A stretch of DNA of 64,000 bases from Leuctra nigra. Taxonomy: Eukaryota > Arthropoda > Insecta > Plecoptera > Leuctridae. The notes beneath the pieces are model-generated. The model made no database searches. It had not been told where the DNA came from and worked only from the letters and a program-made list of their open reading frames with translations. The stretch is from contig OW203767.1 of the NCBI GenBank assembly GCA_934045905.1, forward strand, positions 21,331,073 to 21,395,072, written 5' to 3'. Position 1 is the first letter of the stretch; each line of letters begins with the position of its first letter. A program made the translations under genes and the position numbers. This document shows, piece by piece, positions 42,386 through 54,380 of this stretch.

Positions 42386-44144
42386 TTGAAAATTTGTCTT
42401 CCACTAAATAATTTAAAAAGATCAGATAGTAACGACCCATAACAGCCTAATAGACTAAGCATAATGCCACACACTGGAGTACTGTATGACCTCTGGTACG
42501 ACCTCAAAGTGAAATACGATATTTATGGTCAAATAATCGTATTTAATACTTTGAGGTCGTACCAGAGGTCATTATTCCAGTGTGTGGCATTATTGAGCGA
42601 GCGTAGCGAGCGTCACCACGGTTCTCTTATGGCACTTTCTCTGTGTGTTTTTTTGTTTTTTGTTTTTTTGCCTGCACTGCCCAGGTCAAACCGCACAACC
42701 AATCGATCTGAAATTTTGTACACATACTAACGTAATCTATGCGATCCCTGGGATCTTTTCTGAACGAGATCCTGTGATTGGTTCAAATTTTATAAAAATT
42801 ATCTTTCGATTGGTTGGTTCGATCAACTTGAAATTTAGCAAAGTCATTGCAACCAACATTGTACCCAATCAAAAAAAATTTCAGCCAAATCCTCCAATTG
42901 GTTCAAATTTGAAACCATATTTCCTGTGATTTTTGAAATTTAAACTGGAACCGATTGACCGACCAACTAAAAACTTCGCATGGTCATTGGTACCAACATT
43001 TAAGGTATTTTTGCCAATTTTCACTCTAATCTGTCGTTATTTTCAAAAGTTTTTGTCATTTTAGGGACATTTTGCGTGTTGGCTGTCTAATTCACGGCGA
43101 CTTCGAATCTACAAGGCAAGGTAGTTAGAGCAGAAAGTTTCAAACGATATGAAACTAATAATGACCGTTCAACAGATTGATCTGATATTGTGTACACACA
43201 CTACATATCATATCATATGGGTGGTCCCAGGTATATTTTTTGAACGAAATCCTGTGATTTTTTAAAATTAACAAGGAACCGTTCAATCATAAAGGTTTAA
43301 TCGATCAACTTAAAACTTAGCAAGGATTGGCACCAATATTTTTCATTTGTATACTTAATTTAAAACGGCCTATAGCCACACCACCATTTGACCTATCAAA
43401 TGGTCTTCGATTAATCTGATCAATCAAACTCATATTTTGCATGGTCGTTCAGACCAACATTGTCTCTTATTTTACAAATTTTCAGCCCTACCAGTCAAGA
43501 ACATAGATGCACTTATTGACAGTTTTAATAACTGTCAGAATTGACATTTCAAAACAGAAATTCCACTGCATTCTGGGTTGCTCTATGTAGCAAAGCAAAG
43601 TTTATAGATGGCTATTCTCAATATCAAGTAAGACAGATTCTTTTCTTAGTTGATCATATTGCAATACATAATGTAGTCAAAATGTAATGTAGGTATTTCA
43701 TATACATAGGTATAGGTATACCTTATCTAAAATAATTTATTTTACGATATGGATTGTGTTTCACAGTTATGAAAACGACGTTTTGACTAGATAACATCAT
43801 ATTTTACACATTTCCAGCCCAATCGGTCAAGAATTTACAGACTTATTTCTGTTTTAAGTGTTTGAATATCTGTCCAAAGAGATTGATGGAAAAATATCAG
43901 TACAATAATCTGTTATTTAATTGATCCAGAGTGTTTATGAAAAGTTGCAAGGAAAATTGGTAATAAATAATGTATAGTTAGTTATCTTTGATTGAATGGA
44001 TCGTGCTATGATTGGCGATGTCGTGCGTGTCGGTGCTCGCTCATCAACGCGTTACACCGAGCGTTTTCCTAGTTTAGTCTATTAGGCTGTAATGGGTCGC
44101 TACTATCTCATTTTTTTAAATTATTTATTGGGAAAAGAAAATTT
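42386..44144. mobile_element. Composite element with about 75-bp terminal inverted repeats around a family A body
   Basis: The left end 42386-42459 and right end 44078-44144 are inverted copies sharing AAATAATTTAAAAA, AGATAGTA and CAGCCTAATAGACTAA. Inside the left end is a 132-bp hairpin (42462-42593), then the family A body from TTATTGAGCGAGCG (42590) to CGTTTTCCTAGTTTA (44077). Other family A copies lack these outer ends, so the inverted repeats belong to an additional layer. No ORF above about 100 codons. Confidence 0.7.
42462..42593. repeat. Hairpin at the element's left shoulder
   Basis: TAATGCCACACACTGGAGTA...ACCTCAAAGT is inverted as ACTTTGAGGTCGTACC...TGTGTGGCATTA. The arms are about 50 bp. 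Confidence 0.85.
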
Positions 44145-44224
44145 CCAAAATTATGTTCTTTTTAGGGGTTCTGTTCTGTATATTGATGACAATGGATCAA
44201 TAATTATGGAGATGGTTGTGTGAT

Positions 44225-44337
44225 AGTGATGATGAAGGAGAATATGCAAGAATGAATGCTGGGAAGGAGACGGTCCTGACCTATTAGTAGGGAACCTTCC
44301 CATCATTTGCCTCTCGACTGAGGGAAACCACGAACAA
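44225..44337 (-). mobile_element. SINE middle fragment
   Basis: GACCTATTAGTAGGGAACC and GACTGAGGGAAACCACGA are the inverse of the middle block at 60190-60255. The head and tail are missing. Confidence 0.65.
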
Positions 44338-44359
44338 AACTGAGAAGAATGATGAAACA

Positions 44360-44920
44360 AGGACTTGAAAGAGTCCAGCTTGACTTGTACAATATTTTAG
44401 AAACGACAGTAAGAAATAATATGAATACTGAAAGATTTTTTTATTTTTTCTGTTTTTCTGTTTCTGTTTAATAAATATTCTGGCGAATTACTCTCGGTTC
44501 ATTGATGTAAACACAGAAAGGGTATCGTACTTTTCTTAAAACTCCACAATTACAGAATTTAATTTCTCAAAAGTGCTCCTATGCCTACCCTTTAGCAGTC
44601 ACAAAACGAAATACTAACAAAATACCTATAATTTCCAACAACGTACTATTATTTATATTCGCATGCCAGCAAAACTGACCGAAAGTCACCCTTCGTCAAA
44701 TTCTCTATAATTTGCCCAATTTCATCAAATTGTATTCCACCCTATCCCTGTATATCCAACCCTCTCACATAATAAATAAACAATTCAACATTATTCAAAA
44801 AACAAATTTCGAACAAAAATAACAAAACATGCTTTCTTTAAAAACATAATCCATCACACTCACGGCATAACCAAAACACGTAAAAAACAGACTCTATACT
44901 TCTTAGTTTGAGGTTATGTT
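44360..44920. other. AT-rich stretch
   Basis: Nothing recognised. Confidence 0.5.
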
Positions 44921-44921
44921 C

Positions 44922-45234
44922 GAATGACGTCATTTCCTGAACTCTCCTCTTCTGCTCCGTCTTTTGTCTTCTGTTCTGCCATCACGCAAGCTGAACTATT
45001 GTTGCATCCAGAATGCCGTGTCTTCCCGCATTATAACACTAGGTTAGCGAAGTGGTGGACAAAAGACGCAAAGTTTAATCATAACTATTAAACGGAACGG
45101 ATGGTAAGAGACAGCATGGGTCAGTAGCTCTTTCCATTCTTGTCGTTACGGCTTGGCATATGTCATTTTTACTTGATTATAATTGCATACGCGGCGTAGG
45201 ATGTGGAGAATAATATGATTGGCGTCAACAAAAC
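44922..45234 (+). promoter_or_regulatory. Possible promoter region
   Basis: TGACGTCATTTCCTGA at 44925 combines CRE and ETS-like words, as in the 17.4-18.4 kb satellite. It is followed by less AT-rich unique sequence leading to the ORF at 45235. It could equally be a stray satellite half-unit. Confidence 0.25.
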
Positions 45235-45564
45235 ATGGTATTATTATGTTCTTTGTGTGTGAATAATACAAAAGATGTGGTTTTTATATTAAAATGCGGC
45301 TTTCTGTGTGTTTTTCATGTTTTTTTTAAAAGCGAAGTAGAACGTGAATTTTACTGTGGAGGTGCCGCATTTGTATTGCTATGCATTGGCACATCTTGTT
45401 TATTTAGCGTATGGGAAGCAAAAGACATGATGATTTGTGTTTTAGATGGATTTCTTGTCAATTTAAATATAGTTTATCAATTCAAGAGAAATTTTAAAAC
45501 TATTTTAAAACAAGATTCGAGATTTTATAGACAAACTTTTAAACTAGGAAAACGCTCAGTGTAA
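45235..45564 (+). CDS. 109-codon ORF, unrecognised, two hydrophobic segments
   Basis: ATG in the good context AAAACATGG, with an in-frame stop 27 bp upstream that fixes the start. The predicted protein is Cys-rich at the N-terminus, has a hydrophobic segment around residues 43-58 (AAFVLLCIGTSCLF) and a basic C-terminus (FKRNFKTILK...KLGKRSV). Codon choice looks more protein-like than in neighbouring chance frames. A second short ORF follows 51 bp later on the same strand. No introns, no recognised family. An orphan gene, a remnant of a viral insertion, or chance are all possible. Confidence 0.35.
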   Translation: MVLLCSLCVNNTKDVVFILKCGFLCVFHVFFKSEVEREFYCGGAAFVLLCIGTSCLFSVWEAKDMMICVLDGFLVNLNIVYQFKRNFKTILKQDSRFYRQTFKLGKRSV

Positions 45565-45615
45565 AGTGAGCGTGCAACACCTCTAACCGAAATTCCCAAA
45601 CACGCAGAAAGCATT

Positions 45616-45762
45616 ATGTCTTCTGAAAGCAACGATCAATTAACAATGAATGATATTCTGCAATGTTGTCAAGACAAACATAAAATCGGTCTAGAACTTC
45701 AGATTTTAATATATTGCAAAATAAATGCAATCACTTGCAAAATGATGGATGAAACAAAGTAA
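45616..45762 (+). CDS. 48-codon ORF downstream of 45235-45564
   Basis: ATG at 45616 begins MSSESNDQLTMNDILQCCQD and continues KHKIGLELQILIYCKIN to TAA 45760. The composition is strikingly like a small soluble helical protein: a polar N-terminus, then regularly spaced Leu/Ile. Spacing to the preceding ORF is 51 bp, the layout of a compact two-gene unit. It is too short to assign. Confidence 0.3.
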   Translation: MSSESNDQLTMNDILQCCQDKHKIGLELQILIYCKINAITCKMMDETK

Positions 45763-46355
45763 TTCAATATCTATATTTTATATTGATTGCAGTGGATCGT
45801 GTTATATTGTTTTCATATGAAGAAAATGTCACCTCAAATTAGCTTTTGTTACACGTTGTAGTTTTAAACAGATTACGAATAGTAAACGCTTACAATGTTT
45901 ATAGTTATCTAACTGATTCAAATTTGTTTATTCTCTTATTTAAAAAGTATAAATCCATCGCCACAAAAAACGAACTACCTATATATTACAAATACCTATA
46001 TATTATGCATAAATAACAGTAGTTAGTCATTGGACCATAAACAAAACAGATGTAAAATGGTATCCTCATAAAACCGATAAATATCTGACAGTTAAGACAT
46101 CAGTATTCTAATATCAAGGGCTGAAGATAATGATTCAATAAATAGTCAAGGGTCTGGACTTGGATTTAGGGCTCTAGGGCTATCGATGATCTGTTAGATC
46201 TCAGCAGATAGATGGCACGAAAGCTGCAGGGTGTTAGAAGATTCACCTGGTCATCCCCTAGCCGAGCTGTCAGGGGTTGTTAGCGTGTAGGCAGGATAAT
46301 GACATGTAGAGAGAGTAGGGGTGCATTTGGCGGATATTAACTTTTTTTAAATTAC
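45763..46355. other. Intergenic stretch
   Basis: GC-richer unique sequence at 46130-46310. Nothing recognised. Confidence 0.4.
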
Positions 46356-46359
46356 AGAG

Positions 46360-46480
46360 GAAGATTGAGGGAGCTGGAATGTGGCAATGGTTAATGGAAA
46401 TCATAGGGGACCATGGTCAGGAGTGTCTGTGTTGGACTCGAACTCTGGACCAGGAATTAGTTTAGACTCCCTAACAGAGT
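46360..46480 (-). mobile_element. tRNA-like fragment (B box)
   Basis: GTTGGACTCGAACTCTGG at 46432 is the inverse of a CCAGAGTTCGAGTCCAAC T arm. It is probably a SINE head remnant of a different subfamily from that at 60097. Confidence 0.4.
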
Positions 46481-46509
46481 AGTAAAATTATTGTATAAAT
46501 TTCGAAGTT

Positions 46510-47045
46510 TTTATTTTTAAGCGATCGTAAGCGAGCTTTACTTTTACTAGGTACTTTTATGGTTCATTCTCTGTTCGTTTCTTTGTTATTTTGTTTTTTG
46601 TGTTCGTTTGCTCGCTTTTTGTACGCAATGCCCAGGTTACACCGACCAACCCATCGATCTGAAATTTTGCACAAACACTAATGTCATGAGTGGTCAAATG
46701 TATAATTTTTGAAGAGTATCCTGTAGGTAATTGGTTAAAATTGAAAATGGGACATAATGAGCGATCAATTTAAAATTTTGCATGGTGATTGGGAATAAAA
46801 TTATAAGTGTTTTTAACAATTTTCAGACAATTCTATGTAAAGGATCATTGACATTTTTAAGTACATTTACATTTGCTTATTTTAGATGTGTCAAATTTAG
46901 TCAAATACATTTCTAAAATATTAACACAGCTCCTTTAATTCCAACGTCTATTACAGAGCAGCAACTTTCACACTAATATTAATCCGTGTGCAATATGAAT
47001 GCTCGCTTATCAACGCGTTATACAAAAAGCATTTTCCTAGTTTAT
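46510..47045 (+). mobile_element. Family A repeat copy
   Basis: AAGCGATCGTAAGCGAGC at 46520, ATCGATCTGAAATTTTGCAC at 46653, and end block GCTCGCTTATCAACGCG at 47002, closing CATTTTCCTAGTTTA. Confidence 0.7.
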
Positions 47046-47089
47046 AAGATTGAACATTCTCAATTTTGATAAGATTAATTTATGTAGCT

Positions 47090-47135
47090 AAGATCTGAGC
47101 CGGGCTAGTGTTCAATCAACTGAGCTACCTTTACT
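47090..47135 (-). mobile_element. Truncated relative of the tRNA-Ala-like element
   Basis: The inverse reads GGTAGCTCAGTTGATTGAAC then ACTAGCCCGGC, matching the 5' half of the cloverleaf at 33924. Confidence 0.5.
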
Positions 47136-47199
47136 GTCAATTTTCATATCTCATGACTGTAAGTTTTCCATAAAACACAGCATCTCATTCGAAATCATG

Positions 47200-48110
47200 T
47201 TTGACATAATCAGATTTCAATTGAAATTAGTAAAACATTTTTAAACATTTTTTTCCTATCTGTTAGTAAATCTCTGACATGTGCTAATAAGAAGAACATC
47301 AAATGAATTGCACAACATGCGATGTTCGCATATAAAACATCAGCCTCTACCCAAATCATGTATTCGTATTTGGTAAACTCTTACATTTCGCCCATCCACG
47401 ACTGCAGACTGCAAACGATGCATGAATATGTGGAAATCAAGTACAAGATAAGAGATCTGGATACCACCTCGTCATTTCTCTATCTTGTTGGGTTAAAACA
47501 CTCTAAAAACGGTGAATTAGTATCCCAACTGTTCTAGATAACCGGAAATAAAAATATTTTTTACGAAATACAAAAAAGAATGAAGAATGATTGATAAACA
47601 ATTTGTATTACTTACTTTTTAGAGTTGCATTGCCAATTATTTTAAAAATTAAAAACAAAATAAAGAACAAATTTGATATTTTCTCAACCAACATAACCTA
47701 AACCTTAAAACTAATATCCAAAGACGAACCAAAAATGCTAAACTAAATTTTAGCTCACATTTTAAAGCCTCTAAAATATGTGCCAAAACCAAAAAAAACA
47801 TTTAGCCATTTTGAGTCGTTTTTGTTTGTGGTTTACTCAAATTTGGCTTAGTTTTTAGTGCCAATATTTTTTTTAAATTCATCTTTTATAATTCTTAGTT
47901 TACACTTCGAAACTTAAAAAATTTCGCCGTTTTCCTTGAAATGTAAATATAAAATCCCACTTTTGTCAAAATAATCCATTGACATCAATGTGTCTAGATC
48001 CCTTAAATCAGCATAGTGATCATCTAGGCGCCACCCAATGCGTTCGTGCCAGCCGAAGCATAAGAGGCTATTGGCCTATTATACAATGCAGAATTGGCTT
48101 ATAATATAAT
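47200..48110. other. AT-rich stretch
   Basis: Several AAAATATT/TTTAGCC words recur. No gene was seen. Confidence 0.45.
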
Positions 48111-48114
48111 TAGC

Positions 48115-48175
48115 CGATCGCTGCACGATTTTCAAGATGAGGGGGTGGGGTTCGATTCCAGACGAGCACAATTCA
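48115..48175 (+). mobile_element. tRNA-like B-box remnant
   Basis: GGGGTTCGATTCCAGAC at 48147 resembles a T arm. No intact cloverleaf. Confidence 0.35.
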
Positions 48176-48309
48176 AACATTCCAAAGTCGTTAGTTGCAT
48201 ATTATGTTAGAATGGATATAAGTTTGTTAGAGGAATCTCTGTACAAATGATGATAGACCTCGATGGAAAGGTCATGTGTTCTATAGTGAAGATAAACCGA
48301 GAGTAGAGA

Positions 48310-49145
48310 TAATTATTGAGCGAGCGAAGCGAGCGTCTCCTTTTGGCTCTTTTGGCATGGACCTTTTTTTTTATTTTATGTCCAGACCAAATATGAGATT
48401 TGCTGACCCTAATTTTTTTGAAATTCCCTGATTGGTTCAAATTTAAAAAAATGTATCTTTCGATTGGTTGGTTCAATCATTTTGAAATTTAGCAAAGTCA
48501 TTGCAACCAACATTGTACCCAATCATAATAAATTTCAGCCAAATTCTCCCATTGGTTCAAATTTGAAACCATTTTACCGGTGAATTTAGTAATTTAAACT
48601 AGAACCGATTGACCGACCAACTTAAAATTTCGCATGGTCATTGGTGCCAACATTTAAGGTATTTTTGCCAATTTTCAGTCTAATCTTAAGTTATTTTCAA
48701 AAGTTTTGGTCATTTTAGGGACATTTTGCATGTTGGCTGTCAAATTCACGGCGACTTCGAATCTTCAGTTCAAGGCAAGGTAGTTAGAGCAGAAAGTTTC
48801 AAACGAAATGAAACTAATAATGACCGTTCAACAGATTGATCTGATATTTTGTACACACTATTATCATATGATTTGAGTGGTCCCAGGTATATTTTTGAAC
48901 GATATCCTGTGATTTTTAAAATTAACAAAGAACCGTTTAATCAAAGATTTAATCGATCAACTTAAAACTTAGCAAGGTTATTGGGACCAATATTTTTGGA
49001 GATTTTGGAGATATTTATACAAGTCTGTGACGAAATCAAGAATTATTGGCTTTTGATGACATTTTCGATAGACATAATTTCAGTTACAGGTGTTGCGTGT
49101 ATCCGTGCTCGCTCATCAACGCGTTACACTCAGCGTGTTCCTAGT
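48310..49145 (+). mobile_element. Family A repeat copy
   Basis: Begins ATTGAGCGAGCGAAGCGAGC and ends GCTCGCTCATCAACGCG...TTCCTAGTTA. Over 48430-48900 it is visibly well over 85% identical to 42780-43240. It has internal deletions relative to that copy. Confidence 0.8.
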
Positions 49146-49760
49146 TATGAAACAAATGGGACATGAAAGTATTGTAACCTTTATCATTTTATTTGATAAA
49201 GGAAAAGTTAGAAGATGACCATGATAGCTTTTGTGCATAAATTATTAATATGATTTCATCTGAGTCTCTGAAAGGCAGGTGCCTCATTCTCCATAAATAA
49301 TAATGCAAATCTTTCTAGTCAAATGAGCATTCCGCACAGGATAAAATCATATAATATTCATTTTTATTTTTAATATTTCTCTTGCCTAACTAATAACTCC
49401 GAAATTACAGAGGAATGACCGGAATTACCGCTTCTTACTGACCTATGCACTTCAGTGAGATTTTAGTTGTATGGCGTTCAACAATTTACCATTGCAACAA
49501 GTTGAGTGAAACTTACCAAATATTTTTAGTGCTCACATTTAAAGTAGGAACCTTGAAGTCCTTCAAAATATGCACATTCAAAACTTTCGCATAGATAAAA
49601 AATAGTAAAAGCATCACAAATATAAATATGAAGTATTGATGAAGCCATATTTTCTTTTAAAAGAAGAGGTTGTTAAAGCTTATTAAGTTTGTATTAAGCT
49701 CTGTCCTGTTTTTATGAAGCCTCACAATATGATATAATTCGAAGTACAGCTCAATATGAG
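49146..49760. other. AT-rich stretch
   Basis: Nothing recognised. Confidence 0.5.
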
Positions 49761-49763
49761 CTT

Positions 49764-50180
49764 TTACACATGTGGACGCTTTGACACACGTGGACGCTTT
49801 GACACACGTAGAAGCTTTATACACGTGGAAGCTTTACACAAGTGGAAGCTTTGATACACGTGAAAGCTTTTACACACGTGAATGCTTTGACACATGTGGG
49901 AGCTTTTACACACGTGGAAGCTTTGACACAAGTGGAAGCTTTGACACACGTGGAAGCTTTGACACAAGTGGAAGCTTTGACACACGTGGAAGCTTTTACA
50001 CACATGGAAGCTTTGACACAAGTGGAAGCTATGACACAAGTGGAAGCTTTGACACACGTGGAAGCTTTGACACAAGTGGAAGCTTTGACACACGTGGAAG
50101 CTTTTACACACATGGAAGCTTTGACACAAGTGGAAGCTATGACACACGTGGTCGCTTTGACACACGTGGAAGCTTTGCTT
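49764..50180. repeat. 18-bp E-box minisatellite, about 23 copies
   Basis: The unit is GACACACGTGGAAGCTTT, with CACGTG alternating with CAAGTG and CATGTG, all CANNTG E-boxes, plus a HindIII-type AAGCTT. A higher-order period of 108 bp (six units) is visible from 49981 to 50089. Because 18 is a multiple of 3, four frames stay open (113-156 codons) as 6-residue repeats such as FDTRGS, SFHVCQ and ALTHVE; I see no promoter or non-repeat coding portion, so I do not call a gene. Confidence 0.95.
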
Positions 50181-50500
50181 TGAAACACGTGCTAAAGCCA
50201 GCGTCAGGCAAACAGACTTTAAGTAGAAATACATGACAAAATCAGAATATTATTTAAGCATTTTGCACATTCAGAATTGTTAATTTCTACCAATTTTGAA
50301 CCTTTAAATTGTTCGTTGAATAAATGAATAATAACAATGTCATTTCTTTTGTCAACATTAAAATAATATCATTGACTTGTAAATACTCAATTTATTATGT
50401 AAATAATACCGAAATAAAACCATTTTATAGTTTTATGGTTGACAGACGATTCTAAGATAGTTTAAATCTCGTTAAACCACGTTCAGTACAGCTGATTATT
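50181..50500. other. AT-rich stretch
   Basis: Nothing recognised. Confidence 0.5.
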
Positions 50501-50529
50501 TAACGTCGAATGATTGACTATCTAAACCC

Positions 50530-50790
50530 ATTCGTTCACATCGATATCACGATATATCTCGATCAGAGATATCGATCTTTCAGCCATCACATCTTTGTTA
50601 GAATCGATCGGATGCTGGAGGGTCTAACTCGATGGACCAAATAAATGTGACCACCGGGTATTCGGACTCTTAATTGATTGAACAACTCAGTTGGGATGCT
50701 GCAGAAAAGACAGCGAAGATGTTTATTGTTTTACGGAAAGCGGAGAACAGACTTTCTGTTTCGGAGACCACCGGAAAGTTGTGAATAGTT
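50530..50790. promoter_or_regulatory. Cluster of ATCGAT/GATATC palindromes
   Basis: ATCGATATCACGATATATC and AGATATCGATC occur within 50 bp, followed by balanced-composition unique sequence. It resembles DREF- or homeodomain-type site clusters. Inference only. Confidence 0.25.
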
Positions 50791-53700
50791 TAGTTAGACT
50801 TCTTTGAGATATGTTTACTCAAAATATGAGTAATTAATAGCTAATAATGTATTTCATAAGAATGGTAGGTAAATAATGTAAACGTCTAACTACCCTAATG
50901 ACTATGTCATAAGAATATACCTATTTCTTCCGCGACACTATATTGACGTGTCACTTTTGACGTTATCTTAAACGAATGTTAGCAGAGCCCAAACTTTTCA
51001 AAAGTAAATGTTTAAGTTTAAAGTTTAAAGTATATTTACGTAGCCGTGCGACAGTAACATCATACTTATTTATTTTACTTTTATTGCTGTCTGGTTTAAT
51101 CCTCTAAAGTTATACCTATTAAATTATCAAAACCTTATAGTTGCAAATTTTTTGCTAGGGGCAGTAATTTTTTGTTTCTTTGTTAACCATTCCAATCGTA
51201 GAAATGACTACCTTTGTGTAAATAATTTCACAAAACATTTTTGTCGTTTAGAGGAATCCAAAATAATGAGACAAAATACAAATTGAATATTTAATCGGAG
51301 TCAATTTATCAAATGTTTGACAATTTGATAAAAACTTGTGCAGGCATTCACATTTTCAAATTTTAAATACCTAAACTTTTATTCATTTATTTCAGAAACA
51401 CTAATTAAACTTTAGGCAACACGTATTAGATACAAAGATAAATTATGTAACGATCACATAGTATAATTACTCACGTTTTTAAACCGACCCAAAAATGTAA
51501 TCAAGCATTTTAGTCCACAAACCACACACTGGCTTCAAATTGCTCCCTAAGTTTTAATTGTAACACATATTGGGTATAATTAACGATTTCGCATTTCGTC
51601 TGTCGCAATTACAAAATACCTCTAACCAAGTATGGAACCCATTAATTCGATTGTAATTTCTTTAATTAGAGTCATTATTGACCAAGTATGTTACAGAGTT
51701 CACTTTTGGGTGGGCATTTCTCAAATAGTAACAAAATACACACAACACGATGCCATCTCAGACTATAAACTTAAGCAATTATTTAAACATCGGTTTCTGT
51801 TAAAAAAAAACAATTTTACCGGACATTCTTTTAATTTTATCAAGATGGTTGGTCAATTATGTTTATACTCCTAATTTAAATTATAAATTAAGTCAATTTT
51901 ATAACAGTTTTATACCTCTACATGGACTGCTGGACAAACTTCAAATTTTAATGGTATAATTATTGTTGGAAAAATCTTTTGTGATACGTCGATTTGTTTC
52001 ACTTGATAATCATATTACTGTGGGTTTTATGGGTGTTTTATACGTAAATTCTCAGAAATTTATTTTGTGTGGATTTTGATGAAGATCCTGCAATTAAGAC
52101 AAATTTTAATTGCCTGGTTTTGAATGGAATGAATAGATATGGATAATAACTCTTCTTTTTAGCGCCATTTCATGAGAAAAACCCCAGCTCAAGTTTCAGA
52201 TCTCGCACTTTATGTGAAGTAAAGTCAACACCCTAATCTTGGTTCGTAACAAATTATGAAGTATTATGAACAGTTTAAACTAGCTGGCGTTATCTGGAGT
52301 TACGATGTATCCAACCGGGAAGAGATAGAAATCTAAGGAATAATAATTATTAAAAAATTGTTTGGGTTCAACGAATTTTAACAGTGACCTGAGAAGCTTT
52401 GATGAGAGAAACCATTTAATTTACTACCATATAAAATTATTTCAAAGTTTGTTATGGAAAATATATAGAAGATATTATAGAGATTTTGAGGTTGAAAAAG
52501 CAAAGTGCGTATTAGGTATATTTTTGTTGGTATAACATTGGTCAAATCTTTCTCTAAATTACAATTCTTGCCCGATCCATTGAAAAAGTATCAATGATTC
52601 AAATATCATTTCAAATTTTCTTGCTGATTCGTCATGTGCGTTGTATTTTCATGTTCATTATTTGACCCGACGATTTTGCTAAAATATAAAATAAATATGT
52701 AATTCTTGAATTGAGGGTTTCGCTTGTATTTGTTTCCCAATTTTCAATTTCATCAGAAGAACAGTCTGAATTTACATTGCCTAGGTATGGATAGAAAATT
52801 ATTGCCAAAAGTGTCGAAAGTGGCCCCTCGTTTTTATCGGATAACAATGATATAAAATTTTCGAATTTAAAAACATAATGTTCTTATTTTATATTACTAT
52901 TTTTCATGGAAATTAAAATGAAATATTCTCAATTACCTCCAGTTACACATACCAATATGAATTGTTCCAAATCTTAACCTGGTCACAGTATACCTCGCGA
53001 CTCAGTAACGAAACATCAGTCCCTGAACATATCGTCTTAAAAACAAGGTATTTAGCAAAACCACCGCCTAGGTAAGAATAATTCTTAAACAGTAGCCGAT
53101 AGACGGTGTTAAGTCAACTTTAATTGGGATTTACTATGATTTCAAACTCGTAAACTACGATTCCCTCTCTTCCCTTTCGCCTTTGTCTTCACCGTCTATC
53201 TCTGTCTCACATAAAGACGCAGTTCTCTCACTCACTCTCTCCTCTTTCTTCTTGCATCCAACCTGTCTGCTCAATTCTCCTTGCTGCTGATGTAATTGTA
53301 TATTCATCCTTGATTGTAATTGCATTTAACTGGCGGAAATGCTTCTGGTTTTATACGATGGTTCTCTTTACATGGTTGAGGTTATGTTTTATTGAATTAT
53401 GTGTGTTTTTTTTTAATGGAGTTGGTTCATTCATTGGCTTTCATTGAAGGTTCCGACTCAACTGTGTTTTGACGTTTTGTTTTTGATTTAATCAATTATT
53501 TTATTTTTATTTTTCCGTTTTACCAAGACTTACCGCCCTTTTGGAGATGTGAGAAAATTAACCCTACATTAGTATGAATTTTTGGAAGGGAGAGAAGAAA
53601 ATAATGATTTTGGAAGAAAGTACGAAATAATTTGTGTACTTTAATGCTCTAGTCAACACTACAAAACGTACAAAACGTTCGTAAATCCCTTCAACTAAAA

Positions 53701-53920
53701 AATCGGTAAATTTTAAAAAAAGAAAAAAATAATCACACCAAATTAACAAAAAAACTTACAAATCTCTGAAATTAAATTAAAAACTATGGTCTCTTAAAAT
53801 ATAGACAATTTAAAAAAAAATCAAGAAACAACCCTTAAAATCTTGTTTGAGAAGTGCATTTGAGCTGAGAAAACTTCGAACTAGACTTTCATTACAAAAA
53901 CACTTTGAAACTCATAAAAC
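50791..53920. other. Three kilobases of AT-rich DNA without genes
   Basis: Only chance frames. A pyrimidine-rich strip (TCTCTC/CCTTTC) occurs at 53160-53290. Confidence 0.5.
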
Positions 53921-53929
53921 ACTCTGTTG

Positions 53930-54310
53930 CAGATCCGTGCGCCTTTAAAGTGAAATAAACTAACTCTTCGTTTCGCTTGGAGTGTTCTTTTGTCGCACCG
54001 ACATCGCAGTCGACGCGACAGTTTATGATCACAACGCGCTGATCATTCATTCAGAAACGATCAGTTTATTGGCAACAGACATTTCTTGCTGACGATCACA
54101 AACGGGAGAGAAAAACGCCAGACGTGAAAATCAGAAGAATTCTTCCGACAGACGCTCGCAGGAAGTTTACGATTATTGATTCGGAATTAGGGGCTCATTG
54201 AGAGTTCTTCTTGGATGTGGAGAGAGGAGGTGAAATTCAACACACCACTGTAGCGAATTCAGACGACACGGAATATAGCGGGGAAAATACGACAATTTCA
54301 CATTATTGTG
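53930..54310. other. Unique patch with GATCA palindromes
   Basis: TTTATGATCACAACGCGCTG, CTGATCATTCATTCAG and ACGATCAG give clustered TGATCA words in CpG-containing sequence. No ORF; possibly regulatory. Confidence 0.25.
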
Positions 54311-54380
54311 AATTAGGTCTTTCAATACTCTGCTAAAGTCTCAATTAGCTCTTAACAGTTAGTTAGTGGTCATTCTAGGA

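Noticed and set aside
42464..42929. 88- and 94-codon ORFs
   Set aside because: They lie inside the hairpin and family A repeat and are not shared in frame by the other copies.
45235..45762. Confident endogenous viral insertion
   Set aside because: The compact ORF pair is suggestive only; no viral hallmark domain is recognisable.
49764..50236. Four ORFs of 113-156 codons on both strands
   Set aside because: They are phase-locked translations of the 18-bp minisatellite.
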